A stretch of DNA of 64,000 bases, taken from contig JAQFWX010000038.1 of NCBI GenBank assembly GCA_027605045.1, positions 124,001 to 188,000 on the forward strand, read 5' to 3'. Source of the stretch: Phallus indusiatus (Eukaryota; Basidiomycota; Agaricomycetes; Phallales; Phallaceae). A model generated the notes under the pieces. It made no database searches and was not told the origin of the DNA. It saw only the letters and a list, made by a program, of their open reading frames with translations. Position numbers and translations under genes: made by a program. Positions 1 through 10,708 of the stretch are shown one piece after another. Numbering within the stretch: position 1 is the first letter of the stretch; every line of letters starts with the position of its first letter.

Positions 1-1238
1 ATTAGAGACAGCGATGACCAAATGGGTAGACCGATTGTATAATATATCCTATCCTCGAATCTGATCGAATAAGTAGGATAATTACCAAGTTTCTCAATTT
101 CTTCTTCGCGAGAGCGATGGTTGACTGGGACGGTTCTTTGCGAATAAAGCCGGCATGCTTCGGAAAACGGATCCTCGAGGGGAAGCTGGCTGACATTAGG
201 GTCCATCCCCAGGTCATACGGAGTCATATCACATGAGAGACGCCTAATAACGTGAACGAAGAGGTCGAAATTTACCCACATGTCTTCAACGGGGGAAAAC
301 TCAACGCCGTCCCTATCAAAAATGGCCACACAGAATTTCCTGCCAAAAATGAGTAGACCAACTGAATACATTTGGAACGGTTTAGCGGACATATGAAGTC
401 GAGCGTAATCGGCGGCCTGAGCGGTAAAATCCGTCGCGACAGGCGGCTCAATATTGGCAAGTCGCACGTCCTGTTTTGACGATGCCTTCAGTTCAACAAA
501 CGCCAGCCGACGACGCCATAAGCATTTGCCGTGGTTAACTTCGAGTGTGGGATTCCTTGGGTCCACTACTTCGCAGATGGTGAAATCCGGGATAATTTCG
601 GGAAAAGAGAATGTATCGCCTTCTGATTTAAGTTTGGAATCTTTTATGAAAACCCACTCTCTTTCAAACCTCGGGGTACTAGCTATAGACGTCCTTATCA
701 TCTCAAAAATTGAGTGCTATAATTGATTTCAGGGAAAACGGTTCATCTTCTGAGACCAAAGACTTACAAGAGGCTCCATCATCAATTTTTCTCGTCTACC
801 ATTCACCTCCTTGTAGTTTATCTTCTTCTCTTCGGCGTCGTCGTCTATTATCTTTTCTTCATCATATATCTCTTTGGGAGTTCTAGAGTCAGCAATGGCA
901 ACCAGCTTAACGAGGGTTTCTTTGATCTGGGCGAAGTCGGTGTTTAAATGATTGACGCAGTCCTGTACCAGATTGGCATCAACATCATCGACACCCAGAC
1001 GTCGAAGAACATTTTGCCTTTCGACTTGCATATTCCCCTTTAGTTCATCTTTTAAAAAAGGACGAATGTCTTTGGCATCATATGTGGCAATGCCTGGAGC
1101 AGTGGCGAAACTTTGCGTACGACCATAAGCTTTCTGAGGTGAAGATTGCATCGTGATGATTAACGTTTCTTCCCAAGTTATCTGCTTAAATACACATACC
1201 TCCTCGTATGGATGTTCATCTTCGGGGTCATTGGCCAT
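1..1238 (-). CDS. FunK1 (fungal-type) protein kinase, N-terminal part, runs off the window
   Basis: This is the N-terminal region of a basidiomycete FunK1-type protein kinase; the catalytic core lies beyond position 1. The model is three exons: 1238-1200, 1133-768 and 716 to the edge. The introns are 1199-1134 (GTATGT..CAG) and 767-717 (GTAAGT..TAG). The first intron is 66 nt, keeps phase and contains no stop, so it could be retained. Diagnostic stretches are KAYGRTQSFATAP and DAKDIRPFLKDELKGN near the start, then DYARLHMSAKPFQMYS, GLLIFGRKFCVAIFDRDG and the W..FDLF..VIRRL segment, all typical of the region before the FunK1 catalytic loop. FunK1 proteins form large families in Agaricomycetes and their substrates are mostly unknown. 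No stop or frameshift is seen in the visible part. The start at 1238 is the first ATG of the open frame; the internal Met at 1149 is an alternative. Confidence 0.85.
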
Positions 1239-2590
1239 GTCAATTGTTTGACAATTTGACAGATGCTCAATTTCTCGAGAAAAACTTGAATAAGGACTTG
1301 GAAACTTAATATAATAGGGATGTACAGTTATTCTGCACGCGGAAATACCACTTTAATAAAATCCTTTGGTCAATAAATAAAAATGGGCAAATGTGAGAAG
1401 AGAATGAGTAGAAAGGCGCGTCACGGTGCAACACTGCAGGAATGGCCATTGGCCAAAAATGCACGTGTCACAGTTCGGCTAAACACCCATCATTGTCCAA
1501 TCACCCACCGCGGCCACTAGTACTAACATTACAAGACAGCATTGGAGTATCTTCTTGTCGTGAGTGACATAAAGAACTCCTCAATCTCATTAACAACTGG
1601 ATCATTAGTAGCTCATGTCGCGATAGTCGAAGAGTTCGAGCCCCACGCCATGTTTTTAATGCAGCTCGATATTAAATCCAATTTTCAAATTCCTCTCGGA
1701 AATCAAAGATTTAAAAGGGCTTCGGACACAAATGGGTAAATGGACAGAACAGTTATTGGACAGACATTTTTTATTAAGACTCGTATATCACGGTATATGT
1801 TCCAAACAATGAAGCCCGCGGATTTGTCAACTTGGGTTTGTGCATAACACCACTTTTTTCAGTCTTCAAATCATAATTATTGGACAACTGTCGTATGACC
1901 AGTGTGTGAATGGCCGTTCTCACCGAGAAACCAAAAATAGACACACGTAAGTACATATTGAGGACTTGCGACGTATTGACAAGCACATAACCGGGGTCCG
2001 GGGTAATGATCCTTTTTGAGTACGGCTGAGCGATCCTTTCAATTTCAAACTGTATGCATGGGCAAACGCCGCCCGCGTGTCTCCATTTGATCTAGTTTCC
2101 CAATATCAAATTTTCATTGTCTTCACTAACGAAGCTTTTCCATCGAAATTCACATCTACAGAGGAATTTGGCGCGGGTCCTATTCTAAGCTCGACTTGAC
2201 CATGTATGTATGTGGTTTGATATATGATGTGAAAGCATTCACCAATGACCAACTTCCAGCTATTGTAAAACAGCGGCTTCTATCAATCTCGCATGCCCAA
2301 AGCCATGGTACGAAGCGGAGGGCCAGCTATTCAAATGATCTGACCGGCACTTCAAAGTCTTCAAGAGATGATATATATACTCACATGTTAACGTATTGAT
2401 TTTCCTCGCGAAAGTGCTAGCACCAGAGTGCAACACAGATATCTTAGATCCGAACCTCACTGGCGGCACAGGAAACTGGCGGTTAAATCAAAAAAAATTC
2501 GAATTGAGGAGCCTTTGTGCTCAAGTGATCAAAGATGGAAAAACCTACTCCTTAAATGAAATTCAACTTGTTGAAATATTAGTCATAGCC
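1239..2590. other. intergenic, no gene recognised
   Basis: The region is AT-rich with only short random ORFs. A B-box-like string (AGTTCGAGCCC near 1641-1651) resembles a tRNA T-arm, but I could not fold an A-box or acceptor stem around it. From about 2,320 the sequence resembles the DNA upstream of the second GFA gene, sharing AGCTATTCAAATGAT and GTATTGATTTTCCTC, so this is probably duplicated promoter DNA. Confidence 0.5.
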
Positions 2591-2606
2591 ATATATATAT
2601 ATATAA
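2591..2606 (+). promoter_or_regulatory. TATA-like (TA)n tract upstream of first GFA gene
   Basis: An ATATATATATATATAA run lies about 65 bp before the ATG at 2669. The spacing suits a TATA element, but TA repeats are common in AT-rich intergenic DNA. Confidence 0.35.
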
Positions 2607-2668
2607 ACATGCACACTGCAAATAACGATGACACCCAGCAACCCAAGTATCAAGTCTCCTTCACCGTC

Positions 2669-3153
2669 ATGTCGGTTCCGTCTTATGAAACTCTATTGAG
2701 CGTCTATCCGCGCAGAACGCCTGAAACGCCAACAAAAGCTTATACAGGAAGTTGTCACTGCGGAAGGCTCAAATTCGAATGTAACCACCCCATTCTGGAA
2801 GATGGGTTCGAAGCTTTGGTCTGCAACTGTAGTATTTGTACTAAGAGAGGTTTGATTATGATGTGTGTCGTCAAAATAAGCCATTACTTGCAATGCACTG
2901 ATAATAAAAACGTAGGTATATCTTTGATCCGGAGAAAGATTTTAAGATGACGAGTGGGAGCCTAAGTGAATGCCATCGGTATTCTTTCAAAAGAGAGGCG
3001 TTTATTCATCTTTCCTGTCCCAATTGCGCAACCCCCGTATTTTGCGAAATACCCCATAACATCCTTGGCATCAATGTTCGGACCATCGATGGGATCAATG
3101 AAAATTTGGAACAACTTGCCATACGCAAGTTTGAAGGTAGAAAGTTGGCATGA
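2669..3153 (+). CDS. CENP-V/GFA domain zinc protein (copy 1)
   Basis: This is a small protein (143 aa) made of one CENP-V/GFA domain, the zinc-binding Mss4-like fold of glutathione-dependent formaldehyde-activating enzymes and relatives. Two exons are 2669-2862 and 2916-3153, with a GTGTGT..GTAG intron; joining them gives IMMYIFDPEKDFKMTSG, the expected family strand. Zinc ligands are visible as SCHCG (near residue 32), CNCSIC (near residue 56) and CPNC (near residue 105). The family acts on small thiol adducts, but most fungal members have no assigned substrate and I do not assign one. A close paralogue with the same intron position and exon 1 length lies at 26117-26600. ATG 2669 is chosen because both paralogues begin MS(V/A)PSYET there, although the frame is open further upstream. 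Confidence 0.88.
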
Positions 3154-3289
3154 TGTGACAGTCTCAATTGTGCGCTATATGTACCAAAAAGATTAAAGTA
3201 CCACTCCGTTCGTAAATTTACTTCATTTTTATCCCATGTTTGTCGATTTGTGTTCAGGTTATGGTGTGAACTAATGAGTTGTCACGGAG

Positions 3290-4330
3290 GCGGCCCTGTA
3301 GGTTCGTAGGTTCGTACCAAGCCGCTTTTCCGAATTGAGACTCAGTCAGTCACCGTGACATCGTTCTCGTGCGTTCGGAAAAGGGGCTTGGTGCAAACTC
3401 GACCTCAAAGGGGGGTAGCCTTTTCGTCTCTACCGTCTTCCACGTTTATTTTTGCACTTTCTCAATGTGGAACATGTTGGAGAGGAGATATGTAGAGATA
3501 TATTTGGTCTGAAAATACTTCGCGTTTTGCGGCGGAACTGGAGGAAATTAGGATTTAGGTGGGGAGTGTTTTTCTTCATGCAATCAGCTTTTTCCATTTT
3601 ATCCGCTTATTTACATCTTGACCTTATTTTTCGTTTCAAACCTGTCAAAAACATGTTATTTATCTTTGTGCTCATGATATCAACTTTTTGAAATGCTTAA
3701 ACCGTCCGTCTCCAGCTTATTAAAGTGATTCTGGAACAGAAAATAGTCGCGTCCCTTGTCAAACCGCTACATATCTGGAGAAATTCGCAACTACAGTTTT
3801 TTACCATGAAGTTCCCCCATAATATAGACGACTTGTTCCTTTATTTTGATATTTACAGGGTTTTAACAAAGAATAAACTTAATGTCAAGCCTGTTCAAGG
3901 CTAAAAATCACGTGATTTCACCGTCCAGAAGATTGCAGTTTCTCAAATAATTTGGTATAATTTTAATCTTTGTGTCTTATCAAAACCCGTCCGGATTCAC
4001 TATTTCAGTGATCTCAAGAATGTACGAGTCTTTAGGATTTTTTTTTGGAGGCGGCGTGTCATGATCATTCCGCGTGACGCTCATCTAACTTGACCGTGAA
4101 ATTGTGTGATCCACATAAATGCAGAAATAATAGTTATACCTCTGATAAATTCCAATATATATGTAGTTTATTTTTGTGATATTGTATACAAAATTTATTT
4201 ACAGAATAATTCACAGTTCTCGAAAACGCTACCCCCCTTAGCGGAAGCATTTGCTCCAAGCCCGTTCTTTGAACGTGTGAACCTGAAGTTCACCGGCTTG
4301 CGCCGAACCTAGCGGCCCTGGGTTCGGCCG
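3290..4330. repeat. candidate non-autonomous element with long imperfect terminal inverted repeats
   Basis: The left block (about 3288-3419) and the right block (about 4226-4322) are imperfect reverse complements. They share GGGGGGTAGC, GGCTTGG.GCAAA and TAGGTTCG in order. The middle is AT-rich with no long ORF. The left block also contains a local hairpin (ACCAAGCC..CTTTTCCGAA at 3316 pairing near 3373). I could not fix the exact ends or a target-site duplication, so the class is open. The remaining stretch 3154-3290 shows nothing. Confidence 0.4.
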
Positions 4331-7300
4331 AACGTTTTACACTCAGACTCCGATTCAAACACCTAACCACCCTGTCCCACAGTGCGGCACAATCAAGTTT
4401 AAATCATCGAATTTTGACTGAACTCCTTACTATATCCATCTTCACCTTTGTCGACCCTTTTATTCGGAACAGTTATGTCCTCATTTTTTTCTGTCGTCGA
4501 TGGCGGTCCGTGTTTAGTCTGCCATGCTTCTTCATAATACCAGATTTGGACCCTCTTGCGCTATGTCGGAGGGGGCTCGATTGCAGCTCCTTGAGGAAAT
4601 ATTTGATCGCCCTAAGTCTCACGAACTAGATGTCGATTTCTAGGCAGCCTTGGTTCAAGAATTTCTGCTACAAGATTCTGTATGGTCTGTAGCTGTTTAG
4701 CTCATTGAAGACGTTCAACGCTCTTAGAACTTGCTTGCGGGAATTATCAAAACAGCATGGGGTTTACATAAAGGGCTTGATAGGGAGTATAGGAATGATT
4801 TTGTGTCTGAGTCATGTGGGCTTCTTGGCAACGTCCGTCGCTAACGCTGTATCCTCCCGTCTGCAGTATCTGGCCCTTTCAGGTTCATACCGTTACACCT
4901 TCGGAATTTTCAAAGCTGATTTTTATCTCACGTTGATGACGGCTTGAGCTGGGTCATTCTGAACATCGGACTAGGAATTGTGGTGTGCAGAGAACCAACC
5001 ATAACATCGCTGAAGTTGAAAATTCTAAGCTCGGATCTACGGGGTGAACTTATCAGATCCAGGCTCCTAACTTTGATATACAGATACATTCCGTGATTAT
5101 GGGTCCTTCTAGATGATTCAGGGCTTCGGTTCCACAGACAAATACCTGTCGTTTCCCATCGCTTGTGTCCCGAGCGAGCCTTTCACAACTGGGCTCAGGC
5201 TGTCAATCATTGTCAAAAAATTTCTTTCTGCGAACGAGGGTTGCCGACAGGGGTTATAATTGTCGATTTCTTGGCGAAGGATTCCCAATTGGGTGAAAAG
5301 ATATTTCCTGAGAATAATTGTGTAGGTTTCTAATTTAATCGAGCTCACGACAGACTATGAATTCATTTTTAGCGTCGACATTTGTTTCTGATTCCTTGTT
5401 GCGTAATGCCAATTCGCAATCCCGACGCTAACTATACACAGCCCTAGTTTATTGAAATCTCTAACCTTTTGTTGGATGGCTCAAACGACACTCCCACGGC
5501 TCGAACGGCTCACGTATTACAATTGGGTTCTGGTTAACGTTACCACTTCCTTCATTCATCGGGTGGTACAAGCGGACAAAAAACCTTTGAAACTGAAAAA
5601 TTTCACGATCATTACCAATAGCCAATTCAATACACTTGAAAAAGCTATGATTCGCAGCCCTAATAATGCTGTAACGAAAAGGAACGCATTGAGATGTGGA
5701 TGTTCTTTTCGACAACAGTGATCGTATTTTAGAAGAGCTGCTAGGCAAGCTAGGCGAATGAACTAGTCCTATCAAGTACCAATTGTCAATGGGTACGCTT
5801 CTTGATTTCATTATATTGTGCCAAAAAAGCATCAACTAAAGTATCTATTTCAGGCAACACTGCCATTTTCGTGTATACACCTGCTTTACCATCTGATCCC
5901 ACGTCGCAGTTGTTCTAACGTACGCCCCCTGACTCGAACCATTACACGGAATTGAGAACGGGAACAGAAGCTTCGTTTTTAACAAAACACATTGGTACGA
6001 CTGAATTTCATATTTATAACACCATGACCTGAGGGATGAATTAGATTTATGGGCACGTGCTGGCTCACTCCCGGAATTATCCGTCAACGCCGCCAACAGT
6101 GAAGTACCTGACGATCACAGTTAGCGTGCATTATCTAGCGTCAGAGGTAGTCGTTAAATGGTGAACCCGCAAATAGTTTGCGATTTCTTCTATTGCAACG
6201 ACTTTGAAGAAGTCTTTCATTATGGCTACCTTCGTTGTGAGCAATCCTACATCCTTCCGAGGTTCACGTGGATGTCATCTTGGGCTCTTCTCCGGTCCTA
6301 ATGGAGATAAGTATGTATAGGCGATTATAACTGGCTCGTTTATCGTTTACCGCTGATGGAGGTACCTGTCCGAGTAAGCGAATACCCCCGCTTTTCTGAA
6401 GATTTTCTAGGGTGCTTTTCACAGATTTTCTGGAGGCAGGGGATATGTACATAAAGCTTGAAGCTCGAAAGATCAGGCGGCGACAGACCAAGCGATCAAA
6501 TATAATTCGCATGTCTCCAAGTTGACATCCGATTAACCTCATTTAGCCACCAAAACTATGTTCACAAATTGGTTGTGGGAGAAGTTTTAGCGGCGCAGGC
6601 TGCATCACTAACTTCAACAGACAAGTCTATAAATTGCGGTAATTTGAGCTGTTTTCTCATCAAATAAATACATAGTTAGTAGCACTCTTGCGTACGGTCT
6701 GAAATCTCCGTATTTTCAATCACGCTTCGAGACTCCCGGCTTTCCCTGCAAGATCAACAATATGTAGCGAATGGATAAATTTCGTTTCCGGGTCAATAAA
6801 CTTAAAACCCAATTTCTTCGAGCTTAAGCCAGAAGCGGTGAACAGTGAGCCAGAAGTGTTTTACTCCTTTTCGAAGTAGGAAACGAAGTTCCAACATTTG
6901 TCAAAAATGCAAACTGCAAGGATCCGCTGCCCCTGTGTGTGAGTGGACATGAATAGGGTTTGTATCCTCCCCGTTCATCTGTGGAGCATTAACAGCTTGG
7001 CGCTTCAATCCTCACCATCACCAAAGTTATATGTACATACCATGTACCTTAACAACGAAAGTTGTGCTATTGGTGGATGTGCGCGACGTCATTTTACTCG
7101 ATGCATTGGTTGTCCGTCGCGTACCCTTGCTCCACGTTGACACGCCGAATTTTTGCAATTGTTATTTCGTTTGACACCCGAGTCGTTATCTTCCCGATTT
7201 TGCTGAATATCCTTATAAGGGTGTTGATCTATTCCGCCCTTCTATTGGCGGTAAAAGGCGCACGCATTCATCAAATCTTATAGACAACGGTTGGCGGGGT

Positions 7301-8687
7301 TTCTTTCAAAATATATACTACTCAAATATGTATCAGTTTTTTTTCTCAAGAAGAACTTCTGCGGAAGGGTTGCTGAAAAGCTCTGGAGTCAAATTAAACG
7401 CCGAAAGTATACACAGTAGGGTCGTGTTTATTCAGGTTCAACAAAATTCTTATAGGATCGGGTAGCGGGGAAAACATCCAGTTAAATCTCGATTGAAGTA
7501 AATCTTCGTACCAGTTACCGCTACATACATACATACATATTCGAGTTCATTCTGTATACCTCCAAGGCAGTTCCCGAATCCGCTCGTATCAACTACAACC
7601 AACCGAACGTACAATCGGTGTGATAGCGCGTGACCGCGTGACGTCCGAATTGTGTCGGCTAAGCTCAAAGTTCGTCATGTCAAAACTAAGAAAAACTCAG
7701 ATCATGTGGGAACCTTCTCTTCAATCTTCCTTGGAAGGCTATTTTTCTTCTTCACTGTCTTTTTTTGATTGTTCAGCGTTACTATGGGATGATGGAGCAA
7801 ACCAATTCCTCGTACGGCGATGAGGCCGGAACCAACGTGCTCGCCTATTTCTAGGCAAGGCAGCCGATTTTCCTGTCGAACCAATGAACAGCTGAACACA
7901 TGGCAAATTCTGTTGCATTATTGATGTCTCCCTTAGACAGGAACCTGTGTTTTTCGGTGCGTGCTATTTGATGTCCTGACGCGTATGCCTTCACTATCGC
8001 TATTTGCTACCAACTCACTTCTGGCTCCAAAAATTTCGCCAGTTATCGCTAGGCAACACACCGGCTTGTGGAGTGACATTTTAGGCGAAATTCGGTGCTC
8101 AATAAATCAATTGCGGCGGAGGTAAAAATTTCCTTTTTTATGTGTGAGCAACATTCTATCAGAACGGCAATATCAAACGATGTCAGCTATTTTAATTCGA
8201 TTCTACGTCCATTTCAGTCTACTACTTGATCGGAGAAGACGCTAATTCACCTAGCAAGCACATCACTTTACGCCAATATCTATCTCGATCATTTCAAATG
8301 GCTTTTTTATTTTGGTCGTATGAACCTTTCCATGACGCATTCGGAGGCTTTTTTATTGCTTCTTGTATATCCTGAACGGTAGCATCGACGATCAGATTCC
8401 CATACTATGTACGAATGTTTCTGACCCTGCTATTACAAAGCCAAAAATTTGCCTAACCCTGCCACTATCTCATACATAGCGCCCCAAAAACTGCTCGCCC
8501 TGTCATCCGGATGATTTTTTTAAAACTGGAAACAGCGCAGACGGCAACGACACACCCAAGCGAGGGCTAATTAGGTCAAGGAAGAAAAAAAAAGAACCCC
8601 GTCGGAACATATTTTATTGTCGGTTATTTCTTGAATTGGAAGGATCTATCTTACCGAACCTGACAGACCGGATACACCAGCCAGCCA
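4331..8687. other. long gene-poor interval with a possible F-box/LRR relic
   Basis: No intact gene is recognised across 4.3 kb. At about 4565-4600 one frame reads LQLLEEIFDR, like the core of an F-box, and 4850-4890 reads RLQYLALSG, like an LRR strand of F-box proteins. Several stops and frame changes separate them, so this is at best a decayed F-box gene. A (CATA)n microsatellite is at 7525-7540. The rest is AT-rich with only short chance ORFs. Confidence 0.3.
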
Positions 8688-8694
8688 TATATAA
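8688..8694 (+). promoter_or_regulatory. TATA box of the seven-helix membrane protein gene
   Basis: TATATAA lies 180 bp before the ATG at 8874, with a CA-rich stretch around it. This suits a transcript with a 5' leader of roughly 150 nt. It is an inference from sequence only. Confidence 0.4.
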
Positions 8695-8873
8695 GAGAGC
8701 TCACCCCGTCTGGCCCATTCCGGGCAAGCCAAAAGTCTATTCGGTTTTCCAACCTTGGACAGTCCGTTGTTATATGTTCTCTCGCCTCTGATTTATATTC
8801 TGTATACTGATATTGCGAGCAAAGAAAATCACTTTCTTTCAAACAAAGGCATCCACCCGTTCGATTCATCATC

Positions 8874-10708
8874 ATGCCCATCAGATTAGACGTCTCAGCT
8901 CTTACTGGGATGATAACTCAAGCCCTGCTTAATGGAGCATTTCAAGTGAGTGCATGCTTATTTTTTTTTTGACCTACTCAATTCTCCAACCGCAATGACC
9001 AGGTATTGTTCATTGCTTGTGTTTACATTCTGCTCACAAAGTAAAAGCTTTCCTTTATTATTCATATGGATAATCTTATATATTTTCTATAGGCGAAATG
9101 GGCATATCAACTGGCCATTGCTCCTTACCTCCATTACAATGGTGAGTGAAACAGTGCCGGTGTGGACGAGAGCGGCAGCTAACCCAAGTTCGCAATAAAG
9201 TGGTTCCTCATTAGTCTCAATCTTGCGCTGAGTTGGAGTCGGATTATGGGTGGGTTCACATTTTCACGAGCATTCAAAATCACAGAAATAATAAACTTTT
9301 CTTTCAGACGCCTTTATTTACACGCAGCCTGAGCTGGCTCAGAATCCGAACGCGATTAATGAATACTTCGATGATGTGGCGAAATGGTGGGTTGAGCATT
9401 TTTTTATGTGAGAACAGGACAGCTTATGATTACATTTGTGCTTCAGGAAAGAGGTAATTCGTGTCGTTGTCGTCTCGTCTCGTGCTTAAACAATAACGCT
9501 GGTATCAGGTGTTCAGATCGGTCGATTACTTGGTTTTAACAGCTGTCGCCGATTCTTTATTCGTAAGTTACGCCTTTCCCCGCGCAAACAAAATATCACT
9601 TAGCGTTTTCAAAGATCTACCGACTTTACATTGTGTGGGGTATGTCAATGATTCATATACAAGGTATTTTCGGAAATTGAATGCATCACTTAGGCCAGAA
9701 CAAATTCATCGTCATACTCCCAATGATCTTGTTGGTCGCCTCTACAAGTCCGTGGTTATTCATCCCTTCGTTTTATACAATCATCCTCATAATCCTATCA
9801 TTCAGCGTGTGCTATTGCCATCGCAGTTGTTCTTTCCACCGAAACTGGAACGGTAAGGATTATATGGATCTGAGCTTATTGTATATCCCGATTTACATGG
9901 TTTCTACCAGATATTTGCCTCTAATTTGGGACAGTGGGCGAAATCATTTTTCAGTATTTCACTCGTTCAAAATGTCATAACAACACTGCTTATCATGTGG
10001 GTATCTATCTCATCATCGTCCTGTTCTGTCTTGCCGTCAGCTGATCATCATTCTGTGTTTTTAGCCTTCGTATTTGGTATGTCAACCGAAAGGTACAAGG
10101 TACAACAGGCCATTCTCTATGGCCTGTGATCGCTATCTTGCTCGAGAGTGGTGCTATTTACTCAAGTACACTATTCGTTCTTTTGGTTACGTACATTTTG
10201 GGTAATTTTGGTCAATACATCGGTATGTGGTCTCCTCGGAATATACCTGAATTTTCAACGTGATGCTAAACAAATTTCCTTTTCTTTTTAGCGATTGACA
10301 TGCTCGTTCCCATCATTGTAAGCCATCTGTGCAAAAGTAATTACGCCTTTTCCCGAGATACTAATTGTCTTAACTAACAGGGAATCACATTCACTTTAAT
10401 CATTGTCCGTGTACGTAAAAAAAATCCCGACCACTCTTCGCAAATTCAAAATATCAACTAATTCCCCCTTTCCCTTTTTCGTCTTTTCTAAAAATGATTA
10501 GATCGGTCTTGGTATATCCCACGATCGCAGACACGGCGTTTCAACCACTACCAAAGCAGCTTTCAATAACGTTTCGCTCAGAAAAGTATCAATCAACGTT
10601 TCGAAGCAAGTTACTGTCGACCACGACGACCTCGAAACTGGTAAAATGGACACACTCGAGGATGATTCTTCTGCGCAATGGAACAAAGGAAGACCCGCTG
10701 CGTTCTAA
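8874..10708 (+). CDS. Seven-helix integral membrane protein of an Agaricomycete family, 15 exons
   Basis: I resolve 15 exons that join without a stop into 326 aa: 8874-8945, 9003-9040, 9093-9141, 9201-9249, 9308-9386, 9447-9453, 9509-9562, 9615-9639, 9694-9747, 9806-9852, 9911-9996, 10065-10222, 10292-10317, 10381-10410 and 10502-10708. The translation shows about seven hydrophobic segments (for example VLFIACVYILL, INWPLLLTSITM, FIVILPMILLVAST, VIAILLESGAIYSSTLFVLL) followed by a polar, probably cytosolic tail of about 70 aa. IYRLYIVWG after helix 3 and GQYIAIDMLVP before helix 7 are familiar landmarks of these orphan proteins. Their function is not known; a receptor-like role is often guessed but not shown. 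Exon 6 is only 7 nt. The exon 9 donor (GTCCGT) is weak and is the least certain junction. Confidence 0.82.

Noticed and set aside
1641..1651. tRNA-like B-box AGTTCGAGCCC
   Set aside because: No A-box, acceptor or anticodon stem could be folded around it; a chance match is likely.
7525..7540. CATA repeats as a possible array
   Set aside because: A plain short microsatellite; no CRISPR-like spacing, and the genome is eukaryotic.
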